A stretch of 64,000 bases of DNA, from NCBI RefSeq assembly GCF_009727055.1, contig NC_052357.1, positions 7,775,182 to 7,839,181 of the forward strand, in the 5' to 3' direction. Of this stretch, positions 24,850 through 36,939 are shown piece by piece (within the stretch, counting starts at the first letter, position 1; the number at the start of each line of letters is the position of its first letter). The notes under the pieces were generated by a model. The model made no database searches. It was given only the letters and a program-made list of their open reading frames with translations, and was not told the DNA's origin. Origin of the DNA: Benincasa hispida (taxonomy: Eukaryota > Streptophyta > Magnoliopsida > Cucurbitales > Cucurbitaceae). Position numbers and translations under genes: made by a program.

Positions 24850-25215
24850 GGCTTGCTAAGGTTAAACACCAACTCCTTTCTTTGAAGTTGAACTCAACAT
24901 TTGTTGTACTCAAAGTAAAGCTCAAAATGGTGAATATCCAAAGCCTTTTGAACATAAAACAAAGTAAATGGCCATTACGGCCGATCTAATCTCATTCTTC
25001 TCATTAATGCTTACTACCTCTAAAGGTAGTCAGTTCAAAGGTTAAGACACCTGCTCCTGTTTTCCTTGATGTTGAAGATTCAAAATCTTCAAACTCCACT
25101 TTTGTTATACTCTAAAAGCTCAAAAAGTGAATATTCAAAGCAAATTTTGTGTAGATAACAGACAAAATTGGGCATTATGGCAAACTGATCTAATCTCATT
25201 CTCATTGCTGCTTGA
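24850..25215 (+). repeat. Two adjacent SINE-like units downstream of the LBD gene
   Basis: Two related units of about 170 bp lie side by side: about 24855-25012 and about 25025-25215. Both contain GGTTAA(A/G)(A)CACC, then ACTCAA/ACTCTAAAAGCTCAAAA, then GTGAATATNCAAAG, and both end in GATCTAATCTCATTCT. The second has a tRNA-like head (AGTCAGTTCAAAGGTTAAGAC) and a B-box-like GAAGATTCAAAATC. They are probably two insertions or a tandem duplication of a tRNA-derived SINE. Confidence 0.5.
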
Positions 25216-25423
25216 TGTCTTACAAGAAAGTGGGAAAAAAAAACTCACTTGAATCCACAAAACATAGAATTCTGTAGATGAACATTGGTTCATCCAGACC
25301 CCTCAGCATTGACTACTTCACTTCCCTGTATAATTAATCAATTGATCACATCATATTGTTTTTTAAATTAATTACCAGCGAAAATTGAGATATATAATGG
25401 AATCAGATTTAGATTAATTTTCC

Positions 25424-28400
25424 CTAGTAGCCCATATCATCCATTGGCGGCATTCTACTCGGAAGCTTTTCCTTATCATCTGGATGTTCCACTATAGCTG
25501 CCTCGGCTGTTGTCAACAGCAATGAGATGCTGGAAATTCAAGAAAATCAATCATTTAATTAGTGCGCTTAGAAATTGTTTTCTAATGCAAGGTTCAAAAG
25601 GACTTCCGAATGAAATAAACTACGTTTGGCAACTTCTGACAAGGGATATGGGATGAAATATTCACCTGGAAGCATCCACTAAAGCGGTTCTCACAACTTT
25701 CAGAGGATCTACAATTCCGGCCTTCACCATGTCAACATATATACCTGTTTTGCACAAGAACTTCCCACGTAAGTAGCTGTAAAATCATTAACGTCAAATG
25801 CAGGATAGAAAAGAAGCATTCAATTCTCATTAATTAAACAAAAATCCTCAGGAATTCAACTGAAAACACGAAAAAACTCCAGATTGAAAACCAAATTTCA
25901 TGCAAGTAAAAGTCAATTAGTCCTTCTACATTAAGTGAAAAAAGGACATCTTGTTATGTCTTGAGGATATGTGGACTTAAAAATTGAGGATATGTGGACT
26001 TAAAAATGTTCCAATGGCTAAAAGTAGCGCACCTTTGGCAGCATCATAACCCAAATTACGATCATCCTGTTCTAATAATTTCCCAAGAACCAAAGCACCA
26101 TCATATCCAGCATTTGAGACTATGGTAAATGTAGGTGCCTGTAGAAAACCAAAGCTTTGATTTAGGAAAACAATCGGTCAGATGAGCCCCAAAGAGTAGC
26201 TGAAAACTCAAAGAAACGAACAAACCCTAAGAGCATGTTGCACTATTTCTATTCCTCTTTTCTGGTCTTCATTTTGAGCTTGAAGTTCATCCAGAGCCTT
26301 CGTAGCATGCAAAAGGGCAACTCCACCACCTAATCACAGCAATTATTCACCAACAGCACGGAGATGTGCTTTCAACAATAAAAAACTTTGTCCAGTTTAA
26401 GAAAAGCTTACCTGGCACAATTCCTTCCTCCACAGCTGCTCTTGTGGCATTCAGGGCATCTGTGACTCTGTCTTTCCTCTCCCCAACTTCTATCTCGCTT
26501 ACCCCACCTACCTGCAAGAGAACTGAATTGTTTATAATGAGGCATACAAAAATTCTTTCAGAACATTATCAAGGCAAACACTCTACCTTGAAGACTGCTA
26601 CACCACCAGAGAGTTTTGATAATCGTTCCTGGGCTTTTTCCTTGTCAAACATTGCAGTACTCTGGTCAATACTTGTCCTCAACTGCAAGACAATCAGGAT
26701 AACGGTATTAATAGGAATTCATGAAATTAGATGATACACTTTAATACAGATTCCCATGGTCTCCAAGAAGACTCCAACTTCAATTAAGCTATAATCTCCT
26801 TTTCAGCCTCAAGAGGAAAAGTTCTAAAAAGGTGATTCAGAAGAACCTCATCAGGAATAACTTAGATAGCTCCAACAAACCTGCTCACATCTTTCTTCAA
26901 TTAGTTTCTTATCACCGCCTCCATGAAGAATGATTGTATCGTCGAGGGAGACAGTAACCTAAGCAAAAGTTAACATTGTGCATGAAGCATTAACAAAAAA
27001 AATAACAGTAAAAAGAAAGAAGCGCTATAATGGACTGAGTGTGAACCTTTTTTGCAGTACCGAGCATCTCTACTTGCACTTTGTCAAGAGTTAAACCACG
27101 TTCATCAGTGATGACCTGTTGTTCAGTTTAAGCGTAACTAAACTATCATACAAAATGTTGACACAATGAACTTGCATTAGAGTACTTTGTATCACCTCTC
27201 CTCCCGTCAGAATGGCAAGATCATCCAAATTTGCTCTTCTATTGTCCCCAAAACCAGGAGCTTTAATGGCACATACCTGAAAGCAGAAAAAATAACAAAG
27301 GTGGTAAATGGACCGCAAAAGTTGAAAAGTTCTAATGACGTTATAATGTAACGTCAGTCATGCATATAAAAGAAGATAATACATGAACTCACAAGCACTC
27401 AGTATCTATATTTAAAACATAATGTTTCATTAATTCATTCACCGAGACTTTTTGAAACTCACTCAAGAAACCAAGTCAATTTTTTTAGCTGAAAACAGAA
27501 GCATGCCAACCTGCCAAAAGATATTTTCTTGGATTTTATAATTACTTGAGTTCTAAAAAAAATTATTTAAAAAAAAAAACATGCCACATGCATCCTGAAT
27601 GTATACCAGCTTTAGAATAGAGAAGATAAGAAATATTTTATAACAAATTTTGATGACCAAACGAAATATTCACAATTACAAAAGAATGAATCTCTGCTAA
27701 TCAAAGAGATTTACAGCTACTTGAAAATGCAATAATGTCTATGTCTACTATAATTTCCCAGTTCTTTTGGAAATAAATTTGATCTTTCATTGAACATCCA
27801 CCGAATGCACAATCATGCAATAGAAATAAATAAAAAGTTAAAATGAGCCACAATGCCACGTTTCTTTAAGAATAAATAAAATGTATAACAAGCAATCACC
27901 TTCAGACCAGCATGATGCTTGTTAAGTATTAGCATGGCAAGTGCATCACTCTCAACATCCTCAGCTACAACAAGAAGTGCCCTTTTATTCTGCTCAGAGA
28001 AAGAACATATCACGTTAGTTTGTAATGTTCAGCCATTTTATTCACCCTACATTGCAAATGCACATGAAAAAAAATTGTAAAAATAAAATTAAGATTGATA
28101 CCTTTACTGCAAGTTCAAGTACTCGCAGGAGTAAATTCATATCTGAAATCTTCTTTTCGTGTATGAGAATGAGAGGGTTTTCTAGTTCCTGCACATTTTG
28201 ATGCATTATAGATTCCATGTTAAAATTGTTATACAGGAGACAAAATTTGAAAAATTACATACTACACATTTTGCATTACTATCACATAATCCACACAGAA
28301 ATATGCAACAAAGTACTTCATGATATTTTTTCGTACTCAGGCATCAGCAAGCAGCATTCATATTATCAGTGCATTAAACATCAAAAGGTTATAACTAATG

Positions 28401-31125
28401 CAAAAGGAATCTAAACTTACACACTTTTGGCTCTTTTGATCGTTAATAAAATAAGGAGAAATAAAGCCTCTGCCTAGCTTCATTCCTTCCACCACTTCCA
28501 ATTCATCCTCCAGAGTGTTTCCATCCTATACAGACAGAAGTTACTAGAGTGTTTATATGTTCAATTATCAATTTATATAAAAAGAAAATGAAGAAAGAAT
28601 GCTCACAGAAACAGTAATCACTCCTTCCCTTCCAACTTTCTCCATTGCCCTCGCTATCAATTCTCCAATCTCACGTTCACCATTTGCAGAAATAGTGGCA
28701 ACCTGTTCGTAAATAACAAATCACCAAAGAAAAAGTAAAAAGGTAAGAAAAATTAGAAAAGATAGTGTCAAATCTAGGATAAAAATGACGACTAACAAAT
28801 AATACAAAAAATAATAATAAACAAATAAATAAGCAAATAAAGGGTAACATAGTTGAACGAAGCCTGTTTTATATCCATAGAAAAAAATTGTTCTCAGATG
28901 ACAAATTTACGTTTATTATATCACAAAATGTAAACATTGAGAAAATGACAACTACTCTAGGATCAATACACTCGTCCTTCAAAACTCAAGAAAGAGCATG
29001 AACAAGGAGGTCCTACATCCAAAAGCTCTACAGATTTGTGTACTAGAAGATGTTAAAACCACTATTCCAATTTGGAAATCAATAACTACAAACTATTAAG
29101 ATCCAAATACAAGCTTGTCGTCAAATCCAAGAAATCCAACTTGAAAATTTAAAAAGCAGCTCCCCTCTGGAGCTCTGTTACCTGAGTAATTTCTTCTGGG
29201 GTGCTTATCATCAATGCTCTGCTTTTCAACTCAGAGATAACAGCATCAACTGCTATCTTGATACCAATGCGTAAATCCATCACATTTACACCTGCAGCTA
29301 TTGACTTGCAACCTTCGGTGAGAATGGCATGAGTCAGAACAGTTGCACAAGTTGTACCTGCAAAAAGATACCCAATTCATTCATGAACAAACAGCATGTT
29401 TGTCCAAGTTCAAAAGCACTGCTCCCAATACTTCATGCTATGCAACTCTTAGAATCTACGTTGCTAAATCTTGGCAAGTCAACAAACAACACAACCCAAC
29501 ACAAAATCAAAATGGCATGCAAACATGAAAAACTATCCTCTCCACCCACTGTACGATTTCTAAAAATAATGAGCTCATAAGGTGTAGGCATAGGAGAAAG
29601 CATTCAATGAGCCACCACAATGTGTCTGACAATTTTTCATCGTTGGATGTATGAGAGAGAAGTATCTCGAATTAGTATTTAATGGTTATTAGGGGCATCG
29701 CAAATTTTTTAATCCACACCCATCAAGTATTTTGTTGCAGCCAAATACTCATTGTACCGGCCTCATTGAATAATTTGTCTACACACATAACTGAGTAGTG
29801 AAAATGTTACTACAAAAGCTCTGTCTTGATCGTAAGTTCAATTCAACATTTTCTATTGAAGAAAATGCAGTGATACTTCTTTATTTACTTGAATGCAGTG
29901 TTACTTCTTTATTTACTTGAATGCAACTCAAATGCCAAAACAATGCTAACTAACATCCAATACCCATTTTCTGTTACTTAATGTCTTGTAGCTTCCTCTA
30001 CATATTCTAGTGTTGCAAGTCTCAATATGAATATTGCTTGAACTCCTCAACATAGATGATATTAGTAATTACAATAAATAATAATAATGACAATAATAAA
30101 GGCAATTCAGACTGAATAAAGAAGATACCGTCTCCAGCAGCAGTGTTCGTGGCACTTGCGACTTGCTTTACGAGATCTGCCCCAACATTTTTAGCCTTGT
30201 CCTTGAATTGGATACTTCTGGCTACAGTAACACCATCCTTTGTGACTTTTGGGCTGCCAAAACTTTTATCGATAATTACATTGCGACCCTAATTTCATTG
30301 ACCATGATAAGAAAGAACCAAGCACTATTAATTAGTTACAATCCCCTTTAAAGTTCAAATAGCCATCAAAGAATGTATAAGCATCTTAAAAACTGCAGGG
30401 AGTTCTTTCCACCATTACAAATTTCGACATTCCTAGCAAATGAAGTACCAGTAAACCCGCAAAGTCAAAATTACCAGTCACAATCAGGTCCAATACCTTT
30501 GGTCCCATTGTCACTTTAACAGCTTCAGCAACATCCGAGACACCTTGAAGCATAGCTGCACGAGCCCCAACCCCAAAATTGATATCCTTCGCCGCATAAC
30601 TTCTGCTGCTTGTTACCCTGCTACATACCTTCAAATCCAAAGCAAACTAAATTTACTTTCTTAAAAATCAATCCATATCACTCCGTATTCATCAAAGCAA
30701 AAAACAATCGCAAAAAAGAACAAGAATCACAACCCTATCAGCTTCGATAACCACGTATCTTATTTAATGTATCATTCAACCGCGAAATATCACAAACGAC
30801 ATCCATTTCTTTATTACAAAAAATGCACGCGCAAATCAAAGAATGGTACTAACTCCTGACTCCACAGACATTTAAGAGAAAAATGGAGGGAAAATTTAAA
30901 GTTCGCTCAACTTGGCTAAACCAACATACTGCAATTGACAACAAAAGTGAATTTCGTTCTCCAGTTTCATCCACAGTCCAACAAATGCAGCAATCAGCAC
31001 CCAAATACTACGAAAGAATCAAACGTGGAGAAATGCAACGAATGATAGATGTTAATTCTTCTTACGAGTTTTCTCGACGTTGAGGAACCGAGTGAGGAAG
31101 CTAATTTGGAAGCTAATCGATACAT
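25424..31125 (-). CDS. HSP60: Mitochondrial chaperonin HSP60 (CPN60, HSP60-3A type), 17 exons
   Basis: Minus-strand exons, all GT-AG: 31125-31066, 30628-30497, 30288-30129, 29357-29182, 28702-28607, 28525-28421, 28188-28102, 27989-27900, 27276-27196, 27115-27047, 26958-26881, 26682-26587, 26511-26412, 26329-26226, 26138-26033, 25744-25666 and 25529-25424. They sum to 1725 nt, an unbroken 574-residue protein, the normal length. It starts [20 protein letters not shown], an Arg/Ser-rich mitochondrial presequence, with mature sequence from about YAAKDINFG. Group I chaperonin signatures are present: VTMGPKGRNV, the ATP-site [22 protein letters not shown], and [16 protein letters not shown] with the ATPase aspartate, followed by VPGGG. 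The protein forms the double-ring folding chamber with CPN10 in the matrix. The tail ends PPMDDMGY and lacks the long GGM repeats of the main CPN60 paralogue. The details match the HSP60-3A branch as I remember it. No frame defect is seen. Confidence 0.97.
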
Positions 31126-31239
31126 CGCCGTGAATGGCCACGGAGTCCAGAGAGTGAGAGAGAGAGAGATGTTTCAGTTTCCGCTTTTCTGCTTGTGAGG
31201 GTTTAAGCAGAGGTTTTGAAGAAAACGTCGATAGCAGTG

Positions 31240-31390
31240 GCAAATGGCAATTAGTATGCCCACTGGACGGTTCACATTTTCCGGTAGGGAAAGGTTTCTG
31301 GAATCAAAGCCCATTATTGAGGCCCATTTGTTTTGGTAATCAAGATGGGCCTGTTTCTCCAAGCCTCAATTTGGGGAGTCCAAGCCCATG
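31240..31390 (-). promoter_or_regulatory. HSP60 proximal promoter with site II (TGGGCY) boxes
   Basis: Within about 250 bases upstream of the HSP60 start codon there are at least four TGGGCC/TGGGCT motifs (near 31309, 31321-31326, 31346 and 31380-31388, on one strand or the other). Clustered site II elements bind TCP-type factors and are typical of plant genes for mitochondrial and growth-related proteins (established knowledge). The CT-rich leader ((CT)n near 31160-31170) follows. The regulatory role is inferred from the motif only. Confidence 0.5.
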
Positions 31391-33316
31391 AAAGTTTGTT
31401 TTATTATTTTTCTTTTTCTGAATTAAAAAAAAAAATTAAGACAAATCTAAATACAAAAAGTTAGGGGTGTGAGAATTTGAACATCTGATTTCACAGTAAA
31501 AATTTAAGAAAGTGTTACTTACGAGTTTGAAAATACATACATAATATATACACACATATATATGTAACAAATTACCTATTTAACTATAACAAAATATATG
31601 TGCTAAATTAAATTAACAATATAACAAATAGCTTCTTGTATATTTGACAAGTTTTAAAAATTAAGCCCATAATTCAGACTTATTATTTTTTTAAAAATAC
31701 CAAAAAACAATCTCAACCCACGAAAATGTCAACAAAATTTGAATATACTTGATACACCTTATATATACTTGACACACTTGATAGACTATTGATATACACT
31801 TTATACTCTTGATACACTTGAACTATTAGTATACACCTGATACACTGCTAATACACACTTAATAGACTATTGATATACACTTGATACATTTGATATAATA
31901 TTGATACACGGTTGAAAATGATTAGTTATTTTGAGTGTTTTAAATTGAGGGTATTTACGTAAATAAAGATTTATGGCAATTTTGTAATTAAAAAGATATT
32001 TATCTAATTATGACTCCTTTATATATCATCTTGAGTTGGAAAATGAGATGGTTGACGCACATAGAGGAGAGAGAGGGAGAGAGAGAAAATTGAAGAGGAA
32101 CTTATCGGCAACAAAAACCAGTGATCGACGAGTGACGTGGCTGACGATCGACGGTATGGCGAAGACAGGCAACTCCATGAATCGTGACGCTATCTTATAA
32201 CCATCTGTGCTTTGATCTAGTCGTTGATTCATCTCCAGACGTTACTGCCTTCACCCACAGCCGTCGTTGTCGCGTTCAGTCTCTCCTTGTTAGTCCGTCG
32301 CCATTGTTATTGTTGGTTTGCCATTGTATAAAGCATTGATGTAGTTTACTGATGGCGTGCCTACAAAGCTAATCTCAATATTTTACCATATTTACAACAT
32401 TTGAAAAGTTGAAATCATGTTTGCTAAATATTAATCTTGATTTTCCACCCAATATAATTATCCTATATATATAAAAAAAAATATATAGAGAGGTTGCATA
32501 ATCTTTTAAATTTCAACATAATCACGATAAATCACGTAAACAATAAAATGTGTTTCTTTTTATCGATAATTAAATGGTAAAAGTGAGTGTAAATGCACCA
32601 TGCTATTTTAAAAAAATTGTAATTAGATGGTAAAATGTGTTTCTTTTTATATCATAATATGAATGTACAAGTACAATATTACAACTATAGTAAATTGATT
32701 CATGAGCATAATTATATTGGTCAATAGTACCAACAAATCGTGTATTTACAATTTTTTCATTATTAATTGAAGGTGAATGAGAGATTCAAACTTCTAATCT
32801 CTAATCAATGATATATATCTTAAACTAATTAAGATATACATAGACTAATTCATAGTTATAATCGTTAAATATATATATTGATAGATAATATAAGTCAATT
32901 TTTACATAATTTATAGGTTAAGTTACCTACTTTTCTTTTAAAATGGCGAAGATTGAAGTTTCACGATGTTAAATCTTTTTTTTATTATTATAGTTGATAG
33001 TTTTTTTTTAATTCAACTATGAAAGAGAAAAATATTTAACTCTCGATTGGAGATTGAGATAATTTTTTAGATGAAACAATCAATATTTCTTTAGTACCAT
33101 TAAAGAAAAGATTCTAGCCACAAAAAACATAGTAATTAACACATTATCCCAAATATTCTCATTTACAAAATACAGTGATTAAGAAAAAAAAAATTGAAAT
33201 TAACAAACAAATGAGGGAAAGAAATAAGAAAAAAATAACTCACGAGGAAGAAGGGAAAAAAACAGTATAAAAACAAGAAACTTCAAATTCCCTCTCTTGC
33301 ATCATCGTCTCAAAAT
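31391..33316. other. Intergenic DNA between HSP60 and the LEA_2 gene
   Basis: AT-rich sequence with no recognisable gene. It contains a degenerate short tandem repeat (31745-31915), a (GA)n-rich patch at about 32065-32085, and a GC-richer patch (32095-32345) whose frames show no domain. The last part before 33317 should include the 3' UTR of the LEA_2 gene. Confidence 0.5.
31745..31915. repeat. Degenerate minisatellite based on CTTGATACAC
   Basis: At least ten degenerate units of CTTGATACAC / CTATTGATATACAC follow each other through the interval. The units vary in length (about 10-25 bases), so the array grew by irregular duplication. It encodes nothing. Confidence 0.7.
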
Positions 33317-34102
33317 TCAAACAATCCATTTCCAGACCTTCACTCTGTAATCCACCTTACACTCTGCATTCTCCACCGCCGCAGCAACCGCCGTTTTCTT
33401 CTTCGCTGTTGGAACGCCCGCCGTGATTCCGTCGCAATTAACCCTAAGTCCAACCTTCGGCGTCTTCAACCATCCCATTTTCACCTTCACTTTCGTCTCC
33501 ACCTTAATCTCCAACGGCAATCCGGCTTTGCTCTTCATCGCCGCCTTCAACGAATCGACCGGCTCGCCGTCGATCTCTCCGACGCCGCTTTCCAACGTCA
33601 CCTTCATTATCGTAGTGTTCCTCTTCTCGTGCACGAACCCAGGGAGCGATCCGTCACCGAGATCAACGCCGTTCGACAAGACAGCGACGGAAATTGGACC
33701 GTAAATGAACTTGACTTTCTTGTTAGGGTTTGTAGTGGCAAGACTTAGGTCGAATTTGGAATTGAGTTGTGAAGGGGACGTGAATTTGAAGGAATCGATT
33801 TTGAGAGAAATGACGGAGAAGGACGGGCGGTGTGGACGATAAATTAGGTATACGACGGTGGAGGCGACGGCGAGGAGGATGATGACGGTGGCGATGATCG
33901 CCGTCAGCCAGATGCAGATGGAGCAACAGCGAGAGCGACGGCGATCGTGGGGTTGAGGACGGTAAGAGGGGCGGGAGGCGCCATAGAGTTGGGATTTGGT
34001 GGAAGGAAAGGGCGGTGCGTTGGCCGTCGGATTAATATTGTCGTTGGAATTTGAATTGGTTTTGGCTTTGCCGACGGCGTTGGGGTAGACTCTGTCCGCC
34101 AT
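33317..34102 (-). CDS. LEA_2 / NDR1-HIN1-like (NHL) single-pass membrane protein
   Basis: A single-exon gene of 261 residues from the start MADRVYPNAVGKAK. An upstream in-frame ATG (34189) would add 29 hydrophobic residues. I prefer the internal start because MADRVYP is the family's usual N-terminus and its context GCCGCCATGG is optimal for translation. Residues 1-61 are polar and Asn/Pro-rich, ending in the basic-cysteine cluster RRRSRCC. Residues about 62-87 form one hydrophobic membrane helix, followed by YRPHRPSF and a beta-rich LEA_2 (WHy-type) domain from about 95 to 225 with the conserved NPNKK segment. NHL proteins sit in the plasma membrane and take part in defence, abiotic stress and plasmodesmal functions; the specific role here cannot be told. 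CDS base composition is much more GC-rich than the flanks. Confidence 0.92.
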   Translation of the reverse strand: MADRVYPNAVGKAKTNSNSNDNINPTANAPPFPSTKSQLYGASRPSYRPQPHDRRRSRCCSICIWLTAIIATVIILLAVASTVVYLIYRPHRPSFSVISLKIDSFKFTSPSQLNSKFDLSLATTNPNKKVKFIYGPISVAVLSNGVDLGDGSLPGFVHEKRNTTIMKVTLESGVGEIDGEPVDSLKAAMKSKAGLPLEIKVETKVKVKMGWLKTPKVGLRVNCDGITAGVPTAKKKTAVAAAVENAECKVDYRVKVWKWIV

Positions 34103-34877
34103 GGCGGCCGGAGCAGAGGAGGAAAAAAAAATAATAATAAAAAAAAAAGGTAAGAGAAGAAGAAAGTGAGTATTGAATTTGAGAATCAAAGCTGATTTTT
34201 AAGAAGATGAATGCTTTGGTTTCAAGTAAGAATTTCCTTTTCATTATTTTTCTTTTTATCTATTTATGAAAAATTGTTTTTGTTGATAAATATTAGCCTT
34301 TTGTTTTTTTAAAAAATTATTTATTTTAAATGTATTCTTTTCATTTTCAAGAATGTCTAGTATAGTTTTAAATGTATTTTATTTTTTGATTATTTGATTT
34401 TTTTTTAATTATGATTTATAGTTTAATATGATGGATGTTAAAATATAAAAGATAGAGAAAGATGCATAGCATTTATATGGTCCATTGATGAAGAAATTTG
34501 AAAAATTAGTATGAAGTCACCAACCTAAATTTCCATTGAGGCTGATGCTCATATTTATAACATTTTCTAGTAATCAAGTATGTAAGACATCTAACATATT
34601 TTTTTTAGTAAAGTTTTATTTCTAGTTCAACAAATCCATGATGCTATAATTGAACTTTTGACGTTTGAGAAGGTAATAGCAGTAGAAACATTATTTATTA
34701 TTCATATATGAATATTATAGTTTAAAAGAGTGTATATATATATAGACCATATTTGAGTTTAAATCATGAAAATATTGTCCCGTGAATAAATTACTTTTTA
34801 ACATGGATTATGTATTTAATCATTAGTTTCAGATTATATATATAGAAAATTTTTCACCGATAGAAAAAATATCAAAA

Positions 34878-34960
34878 TATTTACAGAAATAGTAAAAAAA
34901 AATTAGTGATAGACTTCTATTAGCCTCTACTAAAGAGATTAAAATTTTGATGTGTAAATA
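34878..34960. repeat. Short MITE-like element of the TCTATC family
   Basis: The left end TATTTACAGAAATAGTAAAA and the reverse complement of the right end (TATTTACACATCAAAA) are imperfect inverted repeats. The centre reads GTGATAGACTTCTATTAGCCTC. It is an 83-bp deletion form of the family seen at 1481, 7264 and 8317. Confidence 0.55.
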
Positions 34961-35034
34961 ATTTATTTATTTATTTATTTTTGAAAATCTCATTATGTAT
35001 ATTAAAAATTGAAATAAAAAAAGGGGAAAAAAAG

Positions 35035-35290
35035 CTTGAAATTGTAAGATGGGGTAGGTCTGAAGGAAGGAGTTTGGAAGTGAAAGGATTGGGAGGGTAA
35101 AACAATGGAATCAAAGACCAAGACTTTGCAACTAATCACAACTCTACAAACCACTTCTTGAGCGCGTGGAACTCACTTGCTGGTTTTTTCTTTTTCTTTT
35201 TCTTTTTATTTTCTCTTGTGGAATTATAAATTTAGTCACTGATTTAAATTTTGTTGATTATGTCACTAAAATTTGAATGCGGATTATATG
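35035..35290 (+). repeat. Segmental duplication, copy 1 (partner 36560-36770)
   Basis: Both copies contain, in order, a TATATATATTAAAA-type lead, a G-rich tract, AAACAATG(G/A)AATCAAAGAC, GACTTTGCAACTAATC, and GAGCGCGTGGAACTCAC followed by TGGAATTA(T/C)(A/G)AATTTAGT. The copies are in the same orientation about 1.5 kb apart and have diverged by indels. The GGGTTGGGTT repeat copy lies between them. Confidence 0.7.
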
Positions 35291-35319
35291 CGATGTTTGA
35301 GTTGAGAGATATATAAATA

Positions 35320-35825
35320 CAAATTTTATAGATCGGGTTGATTCATAGATTCACTTTAAATAACTTAATCTAATTCGAATCAATCCATATTTATTATAAA
35401 ATTTAAAAAGTATGTATTTTACTTGTAAATTATAATAGAATTATACGTACATATATTTATTTTAAATTTATTTAATTTCATATTTATTTTTTTGGATAAT
35501 TTGTTCAATGACTCCTAAAAATAATTATTAACATTTTGGAAAAAAAATCATAATATAAATTGAGATTGAGCTATTAGTCTTAATCAATATATGAAAATTA
35601 AATAAATCTTTTACATATTGAAATTTTACTTATTTTTAGAATAAAATTCTAAATAAATGATCCGAGTATCTGAACCAACCTAACCTATATGTTTCAAGGT
35701 TGGGTTGGGTTGTATTCATTATTTAATAAGTGTTATTTTAGTCAATAAATTCACAACCCATACAATTGAATTATATCTCAAAGTACTTCAATTCAACTCA
35801 ATCTAATATCTACTACTTATACTAA
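35320..35825 (+). repeat. Dispersed repeat with GGGTTGGGTT boxes, copy 2
   Basis: A diverged copy of the 3785-4395 repeat in the same orientation. It is shorter because the left GGGTTGGG boxes have decayed and the (AT)n run is missing. Shared landmarks are GGATAATTTGTTC, ACTCCTAAAAATA, CAATATATGAAAAT, AAATAAATGATCCGAGTA and GGTTGGGTTGGGTTG. Confidence 0.7.
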
Positions 35826-36559
35826 ACATTGAAAGAGAACATTATCGAAACTAAGGATCAAAGGAAACTTATTGACATAAAAATATAGGTGTATTTTCTA
35901 TTAGATGACCATTTAGCTCTGTTGGTGTTGAAAATGAATTCATAAACACCATGAGTTCATTCTTTTTTATTGTCTATTTTCTTTAATATTGCAAGTTCAA
36001 TTTTGAAGTTTAAAAATATAGTTTTAAAAAACCCATATGTTTCCTAAATTTTGCTATAAATTCAGATAGTTATTTTAGAAAATATGAAAATTATTAAAGA
36101 AATTGGTTTTTATTTGCTTAAATTTATTATCAGTTTTGGTTCACAATCTTGCTCGACAATAATTGATCTTTTTCCTAAACAATAAATATATATGTACCGT
36201 AACAATTAAAATACTAAAAAATATCTAATGTAAGAATTTATTTTTAAGAACATAGGCATATCTTCTGTTCGGTTTGACTCGATTATGATTGGTTTTCCAA
36301 TAAAAAATTAATTCAAATCATATTTTTGGTTTGCTCCAAATACAAATCAAGATGAGATTTATTTGTTGCGCTTTATCGTCTAAAAATGTTTAATTTTAAA
36401 ACTAAATCATTTTAAAAAAATTGAGGTGATTGGCAACCATTCAAATAATTTTATTTAGTTTAAATGGTTTTTAATCGAAAGAGTTTAAATATAAATAAAA
36501 AATTTTAAAATATTTTCTTCGAGACGGACTCTATTATATATATTAAAATTGCAACAAAA

Positions 36560-36770
36560 GTAATTAGGTTTGAGAAAGGGTAGGGGGGTGAAACAATGAA
36601 ATCAAAGACTACGACTTTGCAACTAATCTCACAACCCTCCAAACGAGTCCTCACCCCGTTTTGAGCGCGTGGAACTCACGTGGAATTACGAATTTAGTTA
36701 TTGAATGTTGGTCACGGTGTCTATTTAAAGAATTTAATCGTGTCTCTAAAATTTGAATTGTTATTTGAGG
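36560..36770 (+). repeat. Segmental duplication, copy 2 (partner 35035-35290)
   Basis: This matches 35035-35290 across the GGGTGAAACAATGAAATC, GACTTTGCAACTAATC and TTTGAGCGCGTGGAACTC landmarks. The copy lacks the T/C-rich insert that follows CTCAC in copy 1 (about 35175-35215). Confidence 0.7.
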
Positions 36771-36939
36771 TTAGCATAAATAAATTGACACAATAACAAT
36801 ATTAGAACAATAGCATAGTTTTAAATTTCGGTCCATCAAAATAGTATGAGAATTTTCGATTTTCCTCCTTTTTCGATTTTTTTTAAACAATTAGGTTGAA
36901 GGGAAGTTTTTTAAGATTTAGAGATTTGTCACACAACAA

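Noticed and set aside
34103..34189. N-terminal extension of the LEA_2 protein from the ATG at 34189
   Set aside because: The extension is a run of hydrophobic residues unlike the family N-terminus, whereas the internal MADRVYP start has an optimal context and the family's usual sequence.
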